62,165 nt of DNA from an uncultured Rhodoblastus sp. (GTDB lineage Bacteria > Pseudomonadota > Alphaproteobacteria > Rhizobiales > Beijerinckiaceae). Below, piece by piece: positions 25,170-40,354 of this stretch. The translations under genes and the position numbers were made by a program. The stretch lies in NCBI RefSeq assembly GCF_903903185.1, contig NZ_CAIUXT010000219.1, positions 1 through 62,165 on the forward strand, read 5' to 3'. The number at the start of each line of letters is the position of its first letter. Position 1 is the stretch's first letter. The notes under the pieces were generated by a model that worked only from the letters and a program-made list of their open reading frames with translations, was not told the DNA's origin and made no database searches.

Positions 25170-27434
25170 CTACAAGGGAACGCCAAATCTTTCGGCGAAG
25201 CAGCGCAATTCGTGGCGCACCGAAACCAGATCGTCGGGACGGTCGATCATCGGCGTCAGGAATTCGCGCGTCGCCTTGAGATCGGTGGCGAGAATCGCCG
25301 CCTTGACCGGACCGATCGCCGAAGGCGCCATCGACAAGCCCCTGTAGCCGATCGCCGCCAGGGCAATGGCTTCCAGCGGCTTGCCGCCCATTTCACCGCA
25401 CAAGGTGACCGGCGTCCGATGCCTTGCTGCGACATCGACGATGGATTTGAGGGCGCGCAGATTGGGCGGCGACAAAGTGTCGAAACGCGCCGCCACCCTT
25501 TTGTTGTCGCGATCGACGGCGAACAAATATTGCGTCAGGTCGTTCGAGCCGACCGACAGGAAATCGGCGAGGCCGCAGATTTCGTCGAGCTGCCACAACA
25601 GCGACGGCACCTCCACCATCACGCCGAGCTTGAGTTCGGTCGGCAATTCGTAATCGTGCCGGCGCAGGAATTCGATCTCGCGCTCGCAGACCGCCTTGGC
25701 CTGCGAAAACTCAGCCGTCGTCGCCACCATCGGGAACATGATGCGCATTTCCCGACCGGCGCCGGCGCGCAGCATCGCGCGTAGCTGCATCCGCAACAGG
25801 CCCGGCCGGTCGAGGCCGATCCGGATCGCGCGCCAGCCCAGGGCCGGGTTTTCCTCTTCCATCTTGGCCATGTAGGGCAGGACCTTGTCCGACCCGATGT
25901 CGAGGGTGCGGAAAGTCACCGGTCGTCCATCGGAGACCTCGATTACCTTCTTGTAGAGCGCATATTGCTCCGACAGCCGCGGAAAGCTCGACGCCACCAT
26001 GAATTGCAGTTCGGTGCGGAACAGGCCGATGCTCTGCGCTCCGGCCTCGGCGACATGCTGGCAGTCGATCAGCAGCCCGGCGTTCATGTGCAGACCGACA
26101 CGCACGCCGTCGCGGGTGACGGCGGGCACATCGCGCAGCTTGTGGTATTGTTCCTGGCGGCGCGCCCGCAGCCGCGCCTTCTCGCCATAGGCCGCCTCGA
26201 CATCGGGCGGCGGCCGCAGCTGCACCTCGCCGGTGGCGCCATCGACGATGATCGGATCGCCGGTTTCGACGAGATCGGTGATGCTCTGCACTTCGCCGAT
26301 CGCCGGAATCCCCAGCGCCCGGGCGATGATCGCGACATGGCTGGTCGGTCCGCCATCTTCGAGCACCAGCCCACGCAAGTTGGCGCGGTCATATTCGAGC
26401 AGCGCCGCCGGCCCCATGTTGCGCGCCACCAGAACGGCGTTCGCCGGCAAGGACCCGCCATGGGCCGCGCCCTGGCCGGTCAGTTGCTGGAGCAGGCGAT
26501 TGGCAAGATCATCGAGGTCGTGCAGCCTTTCGCGCAAATAGGGATCGGTCTGGCGCTGCAATTTGGCGCGGGCGTCGTTCTGCACCCTTTCCACCGCCGC
26601 CTCGGCGGTCAGGCCGGACTCCAGCGCCTCGCGAAGGCGCCGCAGCCAGCCGCGATCGTTGGCGAACATGCGCACGGTTTCGAGCACGTCGCGATGTTCG
26701 CCCGCCCCGTAGCGGTCGCCGCGCGCGATCAGCATGTCGATCTGCTCGCGCATCGCCGCAATGGCCTGGTCGAGCCGGCGGGTTTCCGCCGCCGGGTCTT
26801 CGGCGACCAATTGCTTGATGACGATGCGCGGCTCGTGAAGCACCACATGGCCGAGGCCGACGCCCTCGCTCAGCGGCGAGCCGCGCAGGGCCATCGGTTT
26901 TTGCAGGCTCAGACTCTGGCCGGGCTGGGCCAGCGATTGCAATTCGCCCGAGGCGATCATTTCGGCCAGCAGCATGGCCGTGGTCTGAAGCGCCTCTACT
27001 TCCTCCTCGGAATAAGTCCGCCGGGCGCGATTCTGCACCACCAGCACGCCCAACGTATTGCCGCCGCGCAAGATCGGCACGCCAAGGAAGGATTGGTAGA
27101 TTTCCTCGCCGGTTTCCGGGCGATAGGAAAAGGACGGATGGGCCTGGGCGTCGGCGAGCGCCAGCGCCTCGGCTTTTTCGGCGATCAGGCCGACCAGGCC
27201 TTCGCTGGTGGTCAAGGTGGTGAGATGGACCGCCTCGCGGTTCAGACCTTCGGTGGCGTAAAGCTCAAGCTGGCCGTCGGAACGCAGAACATAGACCGAG
27301 CAGACTTCCGCCACCATGTTGGCGGCGATATGGATGACGATCCGGTCCAGCCGCGCCTGCGCGCTCACCGGCTCCGCCATGACCTCGCGAAGCCGGCGCA
27401 GAAGCAGACGGGGTCCGCCCATGGCGCCGCGCAT
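25170..27434 (-). CDS. ptsP: PTS-Ntr enzyme I (phosphoenolpyruvate-protein phosphotransferase)
   Basis: About 754 residues from ATG 27434, chosen because AGGAAAC lies just before it; an in-frame ATG at 27533 would add 33 unlikely residues. An N-terminal GAF domain (about 20-165) precedes the enzyme I part: the HPr-binding region, the phosphohistidine domain with GGPTSHVAIIARALGIPA, and the PEP-binding barrel ending in LCGEMGGKPLEA. It starts the nitrogen phosphotransferase relay that controls potassium and carbon/nitrogen metabolism. Codirectional with lysC upstream and prfA downstream. Confidence 0.93.
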   Translation of the reverse strand: MRGAMGGPRLLLRRLREVMAEPVSAQARLDRIVIHIAANMVAEVCSVYVLRSDGQLELYATEGLNREAVHLTTLTTSEGLVGLIAEKAEALALADAQAHPSFSYRPETGEEIYQSFLGVPILRGGNTLGVLVVQNRARRTYSEEEVEALQTTAMLLAEMIASGELQSLAQPGQSLSLQKPMALRGSPLSEGVGLGHVVLHEPRIVIKQLVAEDPAAETRRLDQAIAAMREQIDMLIARGDRYGAGEHRDVLETVRMFANDRGWLRRLREALESGLTAEAAVERVQNDARAKLQRQTDPYLRERLHDLDDLANRLLQQLTGQGAAHGGSLPANAVLVARNMGPAALLEYDRANLRGLVLEDGGPTSHVAIIARALGIPAIGEVQSITDLVETGDPIIVDGATGEVQLRPPPDVEAAYGEKARLRARRQEQYHKLRDVPAVTRDGVRVGLHMNAGLLIDCQHVAEAGAQSIGLFRTELQFMVASSFPRLSEQYALYKKVIEVSDGRPVTFRTLDIGSDKVLPYMAKMEEENPALGWRAIRIGLDRPGLLRMQLRAMLRAGAGREMRIMFPMVATTAEFSQAKAVCEREIEFLRRHDYELPTELKLGVMVEVPSLLWQLDEICGLADFLSVGSNDLTQYLFAVDRDNKRVAARFDTLSPPNLRALKSIVDVAARHRTPVTLCGEMGGKPLEAIALAAIGYRGLSMAPSAIGPVKAAILATDLKATREFLTPMIDRPDDLVSVRHELRCFAERFGVPL

Positions 27435-27666
27435 GTTTCCTATCCTGTCCGGCAGACGCGAGACCCGCGCCTGCCAATCGCAAAATTGACGATTCGCTCG
27501 CCGACCGCACCTGACGATCCTATAGGGATGCAATGTCCGGACCGCAAGCGCGGGCTTGAAAACCGGGCCTGGAACACGAGGTTGGACATGGCGAACATGT
27601 ATGCCGGCAAGCCGGTTGTGTCGCGCTGCGCGAATGTCCGACCAGGGCGGCGCGAGGGCTGTCCGG

Positions 27667-28902
27667 TTACGCCTTGTCGAGGCCGTAAAGCGTATGAAGC
27701 GTGCGCACCGCCAGTTCGGTATAGGCGGCGTCGATCAGCACCGAAAATTTTATTTCCGAAGTGGTGATGGCGCGGATATTGACGCCTTTCTGCGCCAACG
27801 CGCGGAAGGCCGCCGCCGCCACGCCGGCATGGCTGCGCATTCCGACGCCAATCGCCGAAACTTTCACCACGTCGGTCGAGGCCTGAATCGAGGAAAAGCC
27901 GACCTCGGCCCTGGCCTTTTCCAGCGCTGCGCGGGCGCGCTCGAATTCCGCCGCCGGCACGGTAAAGGTGATGTCGGTGGTCGCGGCGTCGTCCGAGACC
28001 ACCTGGACGATCATGTCCACATTGATATTGGCCTCGGCCAGAGGCTGAAAAATCGCCGCCGCGACGCCGGGCTTGTCGGCGACCTTGCGCAAGGTGATCT
28101 GCGCTTCGTCTTTCGAGAAGGCGATTCCGGTCACGACCTGCTGTTCCAAAATATCCTCCTCGTCGCAAATCAGCGTGCCAGGCTGAGGGTTGGCCGGATC
28201 GTCGAAGGACGAACGCACGAAAGTCTTGACCCCATGCACCATGGCGACTTCGACCGAACGCACTTGCAGCACCTTGGCGCCCAGCGAAGCCATTTCCAGC
28301 ATTTCCTCGAAGGCGATCCGGTCGAGCCGGCGCGCCCTGGCCACGACCCGCGGGTCGGTGGTGTAGACGCCGTCGACATCGGTATAAATGTCGCAACGAT
28401 CCGCCTGAATCGCCGCCGCGATCGCCACGGCGCTGGTGTCGGAGCCGCCGCGTCCGAGCGTCGTGATCCGCCCGGTGGCCGGATCGAGACCCTGAAAGCC
28501 GGCGATCACAGCTACTTCATTAGCGCCAAAACCTTCGATCAGCCGCGCGCCGTCGATTTTCTCGATCCTCGCGGAACCATGGGCGCCATCCGTTTCGATC
28601 GGTATCTGCCAGCCCTGCCAGGAGCGCGCCGGAATTCCCATTTCCTGCAAAGCAGTGGCCAGGAGCCCGGAGGTCACCTGTTCGCCGGATGCCACCACCG
28701 CGTCATATTCGCGCCAATCGTGAACCGCGCCGGCCTCCTTGACCCAGCCGACCAGTTCATTGGTCGTGCCGGACATCGCGGAAACCACCACCGCCACTTC
28801 GAACCCTGAATCCACTTCGCGTTTGACATGACGCGCCACATTGCGGATTCGTTCGATATTGGCGACCGAAGTGCCGCCGAATTTCATCACCAGACGCGCC
28901 AT
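27667..28902 (-). CDS. lysC: Aspartate kinase
   Basis: About 411 residues from MARLVMKFGGTSVA at 28902; ATGs at 28929 and 28989 are in frame but extend past the conserved start. The kinase domain has KFGGTSV, GRGGSDTSAVA and the DVDGVYTTDPR loop. Two C-terminal ACT domains follow (EAQITLRKVADKPGVAA, KVSAIGVGMRSHAGVA), which bind lysine/threonine for feedback control. It catalyses the first step towards lysine, threonine and methionine. Divergent from ubiG, with about 250 bp between. Confidence 0.93.
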   Translation of the reverse strand: MARLVMKFGGTSVANIERIRNVARHVKREVDSGFEVAVVVSAMSGTTNELVGWVKEAGAVHDWREYDAVVASGEQVTSGLLATALQEMGIPARSWQGWQIPIETDGAHGSARIEKIDGARLIEGFGANEVAVIAGFQGLDPATGRITTLGRGGSDTSAVAIAAAIQADRCDIYTDVDGVYTTDPRVVARARRLDRIAFEEMLEMASLGAKVLQVRSVEVAMVHGVKTFVRSSFDDPANPQPGTLICDEEDILEQQVVTGIAFSKDEAQITLRKVADKPGVAAAIFQPLAEANINVDMIVQVVSDDAATTDITFTVPAAEFERARAALEKARAEVGFSSIQASTDVVKVSAIGVGMRSHAGVAAAAFRALAQKGVNIRAITTSEIKFSVLIDAAYTELAVRTLHTLYGLDKA

Positions 28903-29152
28903 AATGCCCAGATCGGTTTCATCGTTCATGGTGTCGATCGCGACTTTTCGCGCTCGACCATTCCCTCGCGCCGGCCCCAGGACGACCAAAGACCGCCGTC
29001 TTTCGACGGGCTTCGAGCGCCATCGGCAGAACCCGTTCCGGCAAGGGCGGGAAGGGCTATAAAACTCGCATCGCGCGCGCGGGGCGGCTATACATGACGG
29101 GGCGGACCAATTGTGTCAACGCTCCCTTGGCCATTGATTTTCAGGTTGGGCA

Positions 29153-29929
29153 ATGTCGGAATCCTTCAAGCAAGCAGTCGGAAGCGTCGATGCGTCGGAA
29201 CTGGCGCGTTTCGCCAAACTGGGCGACAGCTGGTGGGACCTTTCCGGTCCGCAACGTGCGCTGCACAAGATGAATCCCCTGCGGGTCGGCTATTTGCGCG
29301 ACCTTTTCTGCGCGCATTTTCCACTCGGGAGCGGGCCCCGCGACCGCAAAGGCAAACAGCCGCTGGCCGGATTGCGGCTGGTCGATCTCGGCTGCGGCGG
29401 CGGACTCCTCGCCGAACCTTTGGCGCGACTCGGCGCGCAGGTCACCGCCGTCGATCCGGCGGAGGAAAATATTCTGGCCGCCCGCCGCCACGCCGAAGCC
29501 GGCGGACTGACCATCGACTATCGCCCGGTCACCGTGGAATCGCTTGCCGAATCCGGGGAAACCTTCGATGCGGTTCTCGCCATGGAAGTGCTGGAGCATG
29601 TCGCCGACGTCGATGGATTTTTGCGCGCCGCAGCGAGGCTGGTCCGCCCCGGCGGGTTGCTGGTCGGCGCGACCTTGAACCGGACCCTGAAAAGCTATGC
29701 TTTGGCGATCGTCGGGGCTGAATATGTCCTGCGCTGGGTCGAGCCCGGCACCCATGACTGGTCGAAATTCCTGCGGCCGGAGCAATTGCTCAAGCCGCTC
29801 GTCGCGGAAGGACTGACGGAAATTGACCGCGCCGGCGTCGTCTATCATCCGCTGCGCGACCGGTGGCGGCTGTCGGGCGACACCGACGTCAATTACATTC
29901 TCGCACTCGCGCGCCCGTCCGCAACATAA
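29153..29929 (+). CDS. ubiG: Ubiquinone biosynthesis O-methyltransferase UbiG
   Basis: 258 residues. The family N-terminus FAKLGDSWWDLSGPQRALHKMNP is followed by SAM motif I LVDLGCGGGLLAEPLARLGA and AMEVLEHV. It performs both O-methylations of the ubiquinone ring at the inner membrane. Divergent from lysC and convergent with the atp operon, from which a shared hairpin separates it. Confidence 0.93.
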   Translation: MSESFKQAVGSVDASELARFAKLGDSWWDLSGPQRALHKMNPLRVGYLRDLFCAHFPLGSGPRDRKGKQPLAGLRLVDLGCGGGLLAEPLARLGAQVTAVDPAEENILAARRHAEAGGLTIDYRPVTVESLAESGETFDAVLAMEVLEHVADVDGFLRAAARLVRPGGLLVGATLNRTLKSYALAIVGAEYVLRWVEPGTHDWSKFLRPEQLLKPLVAEGLTEIDRAGVVYHPLRDRWRLSGDTDVNYILALARPSAT

Positions 29930-29930
29930 A

Positions 29931-29952
29931 ACGGCCCCTCCCAAGGGGCCGT
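29931..29952 (-). terminator. Terminator between ubiG and the atp operon
   Basis: ACGGCCCCT (29931-29939) and AGGGGCCGT (29944-29952) form a perfect 9-bp stem with a CCCA loop. On the minus strand it is followed by TTTA, so it best fits the end of atpHAGDC. It may also stop ubiG reading the other way. Confidence 0.8.
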
Positions 29953-29974
29953 CGAAGGCGACGTCGGATTAGGA

Positions 29975-30376
29975 TCAGGCGGCGATGGCTTCTTTGAGCT
30001 CGTTGAGCTGGTCGAGCTTTTCAGCCGCCAGTTTTTTGGCTTCCTCGGTCTTGGCGTCGGCGAGATCTTCCTCGGCGTTCTTGATCTCGGCCGCGAGGCG
30101 CGCGGAGTCGAACTGCTCCAGCGGCGCCGCCTGTTCGGCCAAAAGGGTCAGGCCGCCATCGGCGACATCGGCGAAGCCGCCGCGCACGAACAGCCGAATC
30201 TTCTTGGCGGCGGTTTCCTCGATCTCGACAATGCCCGCCTTGAGGACCGTCATCACCGGCGCATGATCCTTGAGGACCGTGAACTGGCCTTCGATTCCCG
30301 GAACGACGACGGCTTCGACTTCGCCGGTAAACAGCAGCCTTTCCGGGGACACCAACTCGAAGTGAAACGTCGCCAT
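29975..30376 (-). CDS. atpC: ATP synthase F1 subunit epsilon
   Basis: 133 residues. Beta-sandwich N-terminus ([20 protein letters not shown]) with the [16 protein letters not shown] motif and a C-terminal helical hairpin. It is the central-stalk subunit that couples rotation and can inhibit hydrolysis. Last gene of atpHAGDC, 55 bp after atpD. Confidence 0.95.
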   Translation of the reverse strand: MATFHFELVSPERLLFTGEVEAVVVPGIEGQFTVLKDHAPVMTVLKAGIVEIEETAAKKIRLFVRGGFADVADGGLTLLAEQAAPLEQFDSARLAAEIKNAEEDLADAKTEEAKKLAAEKLDQLNELKEAIAA

Positions 30377-30431
30377 CTGACTCTCCGTTAAAACCGGTTT
30401 TGCTTCGCGTGATCAGCCACGCTTCGCGGAA

Positions 30432-31886
<1,455 letters not shown>

Positions 31887-31904
31887 TCACATTTTCCATG
31901 ACGG

Positions 31905-32774
31905 TCAGAGCGCTTCGGCGCCCGAGATGATTTCGATCAGTTCCTTGGTGATCATCGCCTGACGCGAACGATTGTAGATCGTCGTCTGCTTCTTGATCAT
32001 TTCGCCGGCGTTGCGCGTGGCGCTGTCCATGGCGCTCATGCGCGCGCCCTGTTCCGAGGCGGCGTTTTCCAGGAGAGCCCGGAACACCTGCACGGAAATA
32101 TTGCGCGGCAGCAAAGTGGCCAGAATTTCGTCCTGGCCCGGCTCATACTCATAGGCCGCTTCGCTGACCGCGTGGCCGGCGCCGATCTGGGCGGGAATCA
32201 GTTGCTGGGCGGTCGGAATCTGCAGGATCACCGAGCGGAATTTCGAATAGAACAGGGTCGCGACGTCGAATTCGCCGGCCTCGAACCAGCCGATGATCTT
32301 CTTGCCGATCGGATCGGCGTTCTCGAAGGCGAGCTGGCGCACCGAGCGCAGGTCGATCAGTTCGACGATCTGCTTCTCGAACTGGCGGCGCAGCTGGTCG
32401 AAACCCTTCTTGCCGATGCACAAAATCTTGACCGTCTTGCCTTCGGCCTGCAGGGCGAGGACCTTTTCGCGCGCCAGCCGGACGATCGACGAATTGAAGC
32501 CGCCGCACAGGCCGCGCTCGGCGGTGGCGACAACCAGCAGATGAATCTGGTCCCGGCCATTGCCGGAGAGCAACGCCGGCCCGGCGCCGGCGGCGACGCC
32601 TGAAGCGAGATTCGCGAGAACGATATCCATGCGCTCGGCATAGGGACGGGCGGCTTCGGCGCCCTGCTGCGCGCGGCGCAATTTCGCCGCCGCCACCATC
32701 TGCATGGCCTTGGTGATTTTCTGCGTCGCCTTCACGGAGGCGATGCGATTGCGTAGATCCTTCAACGAGGGCAT
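31905..32774 (-). CDS. atpG: ATP synthase F1 subunit gamma
   Basis: 289 residues. Rotor shaft: N-terminal [20 protein letters not shown], central [14 protein letters not shown] and C-terminal [11 protein letters not shown] helix. Separated from atpA by 98 bp that contain two hairpins. Confidence 0.97.
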   Translation of the reverse strand: MPSLKDLRNRIASVKATQKITKAMQMVAAAKLRRAQQGAEAARPYAERMDIVLANLASGVAAGAGPALLSGNGRDQIHLLVVATAERGLCGGFNSSIVRLAREKVLALQAEGKTVKILCIGKKGFDQLRRQFEKQIVELIDLRSVRQLAFENADPIGKKIIGWFEAGEFDVATLFYSKFRSVILQIPTAQQLIPAQIGAGHAVSEAAYEYEPGQDEILATLLPRNISVQVFRALLENAASEQGARMSAMDSATRNAGEMIKKQTTIYNRSRQAMITKELIEIISGAEAL

Positions 32775-32800
32775 GGTTTTCCGCTCGGCTGCCGCCCCCG

Positions 32801-32863
32801 GGCCGGTTTATCCGGCCAGCGGGGCGATCAAAAAGGCGAGCCCGTCGCGGCGACGGCAGGCTC
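32801..32863 (-). other. Two stem-loops in the atpA-atpG gap
   Basis: GGCCGG-TTTAT-CCGGCC (32801-32817) is one perfect 6-bp stem. The second (32838-32863) pairs GAGCC-CGTCG with CGACG-GGCTC around a CGG loop and a 3-base bulge. Neither has a T-run. In this position they could protect the atpA 3' end or reduce transcription into atpG, whose product is needed at one third the level. Confidence 0.5.
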
Positions 32864-32872
32864 GATGCGAAT

Positions 32873-34402
32873 TCAGGCGAAGGACTTGGTAAAGCCCTCG
32901 ACAATCGACTTGAGCTGGGCCGCCGAAGCGTCGGAGAGATCCTTGGACGAACGGATCGCTTCGAGCAGATCGCCATGGCTGGTGCGCACCAGGGCGAGAA
33001 GACCGTCTTCATAGGCCTTGATGCGGTTGACCGGCAGCGCGTCAAGATAGCCGTTGACGCCGGCATATATCACCGCGACCTGCTCTTCCATTTTGAGCGG
33101 CGCGAACTGCGCCTGTTTCAGAAGTTCGGTCAGGCGCGAGCCACGGTTGAGCAAGCGCTGCGTAGTGGCGTCGAGATCGGAGCCAAACTGGGCGAAGGCG
33201 GCCATTTCGCGATATTGCGCGAGCTCGCCCTTGATCTTGCCTGCGACCTTCTTCATCGCTTTGGTCTGGGCGGCGGAGCCGACGCGCGACACCGACAGGC
33301 CGACGTTCACCGCCGGGCGGACGCCCTGATAGAACAGGTCGGTTTCGAGGAAGATCTGGCCGTCGGTGATCGAGATCACATTGGTCGGAATATAGGCCGA
33401 CACGTCATTGGCCTGGGTTTCGATCACCGGCAAGGCCGTCATCGAGCCGGCGCCATTGGCGTCGTTGAGCTTGGCTGCGCGTTCGAGCAGGCGGCTGTGC
33501 AGATAGAACACGTCGCCGGGATAGGCTTCGCGGCCCGGCGGGCGTCGCAGCAGCAGCGACATCTGGCGGTAAGCGACGGCCTGCTTGGTCAAATCGTCAT
33601 AGACGATCAGCGCATGCATGCCGTTGTCGCGGAAATATTCGCCCATGGCCGCGCCGGCGAAGGGGGCCAGGTACTGCATCGGAGCCGGATCGGAGGCGGT
33701 GGCGGCTACGACGATGGAATATTCCATCGCGCCGTGCTCTTCCAGAACCTTCACGAACTGGGCGACGGTGGAGCGCTTCTGGCCGACCGCGACATAGACG
33801 CAGTAAAGCTTGGCGCTTTCGTCCGTGCCCTGGTTAATCGACTTCTGGTTGAGGATGGCGTCGAGCGCCACCGCCGTCTTGCCGGTCTGGCGGTCGCCGA
33901 TGATCAGTTCGCGCTGGCCGCGCCCGATCGGGATCAGTGCGTCAATGGCCTTGAGGCCGGTCGCCATCGGCTCATGCACGGATTTGCGCGGAATGATGCC
34001 TGGGGCCTTGACGTCGACCCGCGAACGCTTGGCGGCGACAATCGGGCCCTTGCCGTCGATCGGATTGCCGAGCGCGTCGACGACGCGCCCGAGCAATTCC
34101 TTGCCGACGGGAACGTCGACGATCGAACCGGTCCGCTTGACCGTCTGGCCTTCCTTGATTTCGCGGTCGGAGCCGAAAATGACGACGCCGACATTATCGG
34201 CTTCGAGGTTCAGGGCCATGCCCTGAATGCCGTTTTCGAACTGCACCAGCTCGCCGGCCTGGACGTTGTCCAGACCATAGACGCGGGCGATGCCGTCGCC
34301 GACGGACAGAACCTGACCGACTTCCGTGACCTGAGCTTCATTACCGAAATTGGCGATTTCGTTTTTCAGAATCGCGGAAATTTCTGCGGCGCGGATATCC
34401 AT
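32873..34402 (-). CDS. atpA: ATP synthase F1 subunit alpha
   Basis: 509 residues. Regulatory nucleotide-binding subunit with P-loop [13 protein letters not shown] and the [22 protein letters not shown] block. Its ATG overlaps the atpH stop by one base (TGATG), so it is translationally coupled. Confidence 0.98.
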   Translation of the reverse strand: MDIRAAEISAILKNEIANFGNEAQVTEVGQVLSVGDGIARVYGLDNVQAGELVQFENGIQGMALNLEADNVGVVIFGSDREIKEGQTVKRTGSIVDVPVGKELLGRVVDALGNPIDGKGPIVAAKRSRVDVKAPGIIPRKSVHEPMATGLKAIDALIPIGRGQRELIIGDRQTGKTAVALDAILNQKSINQGTDESAKLYCVYVAVGQKRSTVAQFVKVLEEHGAMEYSIVVAATASDPAPMQYLAPFAGAAMGEYFRDNGMHALIVYDDLTKQAVAYRQMSLLLRRPPGREAYPGDVFYLHSRLLERAAKLNDANGAGSMTALPVIETQANDVSAYIPTNVISITDGQIFLETDLFYQGVRPAVNVGLSVSRVGSAAQTKAMKKVAGKIKGELAQYREMAAFAQFGSDLDATTQRLLNRGSRLTELLKQAQFAPLKMEEQVAVIYAGVNGYLDALPVNRIKAYEDGLLALVRTSHGDLLEAIRSSKDLSDASAAQLKSIVEGFTKSFA

Positions 34403-34974
34403 CAGCCGACCTCTTTCATGCGTGTGCGGAGCGAGTTGAGTTTGGTTTTGAGCGAGGCGTCAACCTGTCGGGAGCCAAGCTGGACGACAATGCCGCCAAT
34501 GAGCGAAGGATCGACTTGGACGTTGACCTTGACCGTCTGCCCGCCCGAGACCTGACGCAACGCCTCTTCGAGCGCGGCGGATTGATCGGGCGAAAGCGGC
34601 TCGGCGACGGTGACCTGCGCATGGGTCACGCCCTTGGCCCGGTCGTTGAGCGCGCCAAAGGCGCGGATCATTTCCGGCAGGACGAACAGGCGGCGCTTGG
34701 CGGCGACGAGTTTGATGAAATTGGCGGTGATGCCGCCATAACCGAAATGGCTCAACAGCGCCGTGACGGCCTTGAGTTGTTCCTCGGCGGAAAACACCGG
34801 GCTGACGATAAAACGCTGCAAGTCGGCGTTTTCGGCGATCAGGTCGCCAAAATTATGCAGGGCGTCGGCGACGGCGTCGGTGGTTTGGGTGTCCTGCGCG
34901 AGGGAGAACAGGGCCTGGGCATAGCGCTGCGCGACACCGGATGTCGGATTCTTCGAGTCGACGACTTCAGCCAC
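34402..34974 (-). CDS. atpH: ATP synthase F1 subunit delta
   Basis: 190 residues. Peripheral-stalk subunit with [17 protein letters not shown] at the N-terminus and [21 protein letters not shown] near the C-terminus. First gene of the operon; the Fo genes are not here, as is usual in alphaproteobacteria, where F1 and Fo operons are separate. Confidence 0.95.
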   Translation of the reverse strand: MAEVVDSKNPTSGVAQRYAQALFSLAQDTQTTDAVADALHNFGDLIAENADLQRFIVSPVFSAEEQLKAVTALLSHFGYGGITANFIKLVAAKRRLFVLPEMIRAFGALNDRAKGVTHAQVTVAEPLSPDQSAALEEALRQVSGGQTVKVNVQVDPSLIGGIVVQLGSRQVDASLKTKLNSLRTRMKEVG

Positions 34975-35198
34975 GCGGAAACGCCCCTTTTAGCTCTCGA
35001 AAGACAATCCAGCCCGACCAAGCCCGACGCGAAGCGTCGTATCGACGGAAAGTCCGAACTGTCAGGAAACGGGAAACCGGCAAGCCGCACTTCCCGAAAG
35101 GCGGGCGTGAGGTAACATAGGGCGCCACGCCGCGCAACCCTGAGCGAAGGGGCGAAAGTAGGGCTTTGGGCTTATTTACAAAATAAAGAGCCGAAAAC

Positions 35199-37433
35199 TC
35201 ATAAAAAACTTTGCGGATCGACATCGACCGACACGGTTAATCCGCCGCGCGGTTTTGGCGCCGTGGCCAGCATCTGCCGCAGGCAGCCCTGCAGGTCGGC
35301 GCGGCGCGGCGCCTTGATCAGGAGGCGAAATCGATGCTTTCCGCGCAGCATGGCGATCGGGGCTTCCGCCGGGCCCAGCACGACGATGTCGTCTTCCCCG
35401 GAAAGCTGGCCGGGCGGGCAAACGCTCCAGCCGGGCTTTTCCGGCGCAAGGCAGGCGGCGCGCGCCAGCGCGCGGGCATGGATTTCGGCCGCCGCGCGGT
35501 CCGGCCCGGCGACGATCACCGCGGCGAGCCGGCCGAAAGGCGGCAGGCGGGCGTCGCGCCGCATCTGGGTCTCTTCGAGGTAGAAGCGCTCGAAATCGCC
35601 CGACAGCAGCGCGCGCAGCACCGGATGTTCTTTCTGGAACGTCTGCAACAGGGCGCGGCCCGGCTTGTCGCCGCGACCGGCGCGGCCCGCCACCTGATTG
35701 AGCAATTGAAAGGTGCGTTCGGCGGCGCGCGGGTCGCCATTGGCAAGGCCGATATCAGCATCCACGACGCCGACCAGAGTGAGAAAAGGGAAATTATGGC
35801 CCTTGGCGACAAGTTGCGTGCCGATCACGAGATCGAACCTGTGTTCCGCCACCGCCTGCAATTCGGCGCGCATTCTTTCCGCGCCGCCCGGCAAGTCGGA
35901 GGACAGCACCAGCATCCGGACGTCGGGAAACAGCGCCGCCGCCTCCTCGGCCACCCGCTCGACCCCCGGCCCGCAGGCGTCGAGCGAATCCGCCGCGCCG
36001 CATTCGGGGCATTGCTCGGGACGGCGCTCGATATGGCCGCAATGATGGCACGCCAGAGCGCGGCGAAGACGATGTTCGACCAGCCAGGCCGAACAGTTCG
36101 GGCATTGGAACCTGTGGCCGCAGGCCCGGCACAGGGTCAAAGGCGCGTAGCCGCGACGGTTGAGGAACAGCAAGGCCTGTTCGTGACGCGCGAAATTCTG
36201 GCGTAGGGCTTCGACGAGGCGCGGCGACAGGAATTTTCCGCGCGGCGCCGGCTCCAGGCGCAAATCCACCGCTTCGATCGCCGGCAGATCGCGGCCGGCG
36301 AAGCGATTGTCGAGGCGCAGATGGGCATAGCGGCCCTGGCGGGCATTTTCGCGCGTCTCGATGGAAGGGGTCGCGGAGGCCAGCACGATGGCGCAGGATT
36401 CGATGCGCGCGCGCACCACCGCCATGTCGCGGGCGTGATAGGCGACGCCCTCGTCCTGCTTGTAAGCCTGATCGTGCTCCTCATCGACGACGATCAGGCG
36501 CAGTTGGCCGAAGGGCAGGAAAAGCGCCGAACGCGCGCCCGCCACCGCGCGCGTCTGGCCTTCGGCGACGCCGCGCCACACCCGCGCCCGGCGTCGCGGC
36601 GACAGTCCGGAATGCCATTCCGCCGGACGATGGCCGAAACGCGCGGCGAACCTTTCGAGAAATTGAGCCGTCAAGGCGATTTCCGGCATCAGGATCAGCG
36701 CCTGGCCGCCCTCGCGCAAGGCCTGCGCCACCGCCTCGAAATAGACTTCCGTCTTGCCGGAGCCGGTCACGCCTTCGAGCAGGATCGGCTGGAAGGCCCG
36801 GGCGGCGACGGCATCGCCCATGACGCGCGCCGCCCGCGCCTGATCGGGCGACAGGGCCGGTTGGGCGAAGTCGGGGTCCGGCGCCTCCGACGCGGTCGGC
36901 GGCGGAAGCGCCAGAGGTTCGAGCGCGCCGTCGTCGATCAGGGCGTCGATGACGCTGGCCGAAACCCCGGCCAACCGCGCCAGCTCGCTCTTGCCGATCG
37001 TTTGACCGCCTTGCGCGGCGTCGAGAACCCGCTGGCGCGCCTCGGTGAGGCGGCTCGGCGCCGCGCCGGTCAGGCGCAGGCCGATCCGCGCCGGCTCCTC
37101 CCCCGCATCCAGCGCGCCGCGCGTCGCCAGCCGCAGGACGCCGCCCAGCGACGCGAGCGTCCAGCCGGCGACCCAATCGATGAAGGCGCGCAATTTCGCC
37201 GGCAGAGGCGGCTGGTCGAGCCGGCGAAGAACCGGCTTGAGATTGCCGCCGCCCCCGCGGCGCAAGCCCCAGACGACGCCGAAAGCCTCGCGCGTCCCCA
37301 GCGAAACCCAGACGAAATCGCCTTCCGCGAGCCGCAGGCCGCCCGGGATTCGATAGGACCAGGGGCGATCGACGGCGACGGGGACGAGGACGTCTGCGAT
37401 GTCGGGCGCTTCGGGGGGGCACGGCTCGCTCAT
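35199..37433 (-). CDS. priA: Primosomal protein N' (replication restart helicase PriA)
   Basis: About 744 residues from ATG 37433 (GGGAAAA just before it); an in-frame ATG at 37478 is possible. An N-terminal 3'-DNA-binding domain precedes the helicase: Walker A GVTGSGKTEVYF, DEEHDQAYKQ, and a zinc-binding insert with CRACGHRFQCPNCS and CHHCGH-CPEC cysteines. It reloads the replisome at stalled forks. It lies between secA and the atp operon, same strand. Confidence 0.95.
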   Translation of the reverse strand: MSEPCPPEAPDIADVLVPVAVDRPWSYRIPGGLRLAEGDFVWVSLGTREAFGVVWGLRRGGGGNLKPVLRRLDQPPLPAKLRAFIDWVAGWTLASLGGVLRLATRGALDAGEEPARIGLRLTGAAPSRLTEARQRVLDAAQGGQTIGKSELARLAGVSASVIDALIDDGALEPLALPPPTASEAPDPDFAQPALSPDQARAARVMGDAVAARAFQPILLEGVTGSGKTEVYFEAVAQALREGGQALILMPEIALTAQFLERFAARFGHRPAEWHSGLSPRRRARVWRGVAEGQTRAVAGARSALFLPFGQLRLIVVDEEHDQAYKQDEGVAYHARDMAVVRARIESCAIVLASATPSIETRENARQGRYAHLRLDNRFAGRDLPAIEAVDLRLEPAPRGKFLSPRLVEALRQNFARHEQALLFLNRRGYAPLTLCRACGHRFQCPNCSAWLVEHRLRRALACHHCGHIERRPEQCPECGAADSLDACGPGVERVAEEAAALFPDVRMLVLSSDLPGGAERMRAELQAVAEHRFDLVIGTQLVAKGHNFPFLTLVGVVDADIGLANGDPRAAERTFQLLNQVAGRAGRGDKPGRALLQTFQKEHPVLRALLSGDFERFYLEETQMRRDARLPPFGRLAAVIVAGPDRAAAEIHARALARAACLAPEKPGWSVCPPGQLSGEDDIVVLGPAEAPIAMLRGKHRFRLLIKAPRRADLQGCLRQMLATAPKPRGGLTVSVDVDPQSFL

Positions 37434-37487
37434 TTTTCCCGCCCGGCCGCCAAGCCCTGAATCAAGCTCTGTCGCCAACCCTCGCCG

Positions 37488-40301
<2,814 letters not shown>

Positions 40302-40354
40302 TCCTAAAACCTTTCAGAGCGGCGCGACGACGCGGCGCGATCTGTTGAAAACAC

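Noticed and set aside
35170-35193. Hairpin-like GGCTTATTT...AGAGCC downstream of priA
   Set aside because: Pairing is imperfect and no T-run follows on the minus strand, so a terminator call is not supported.
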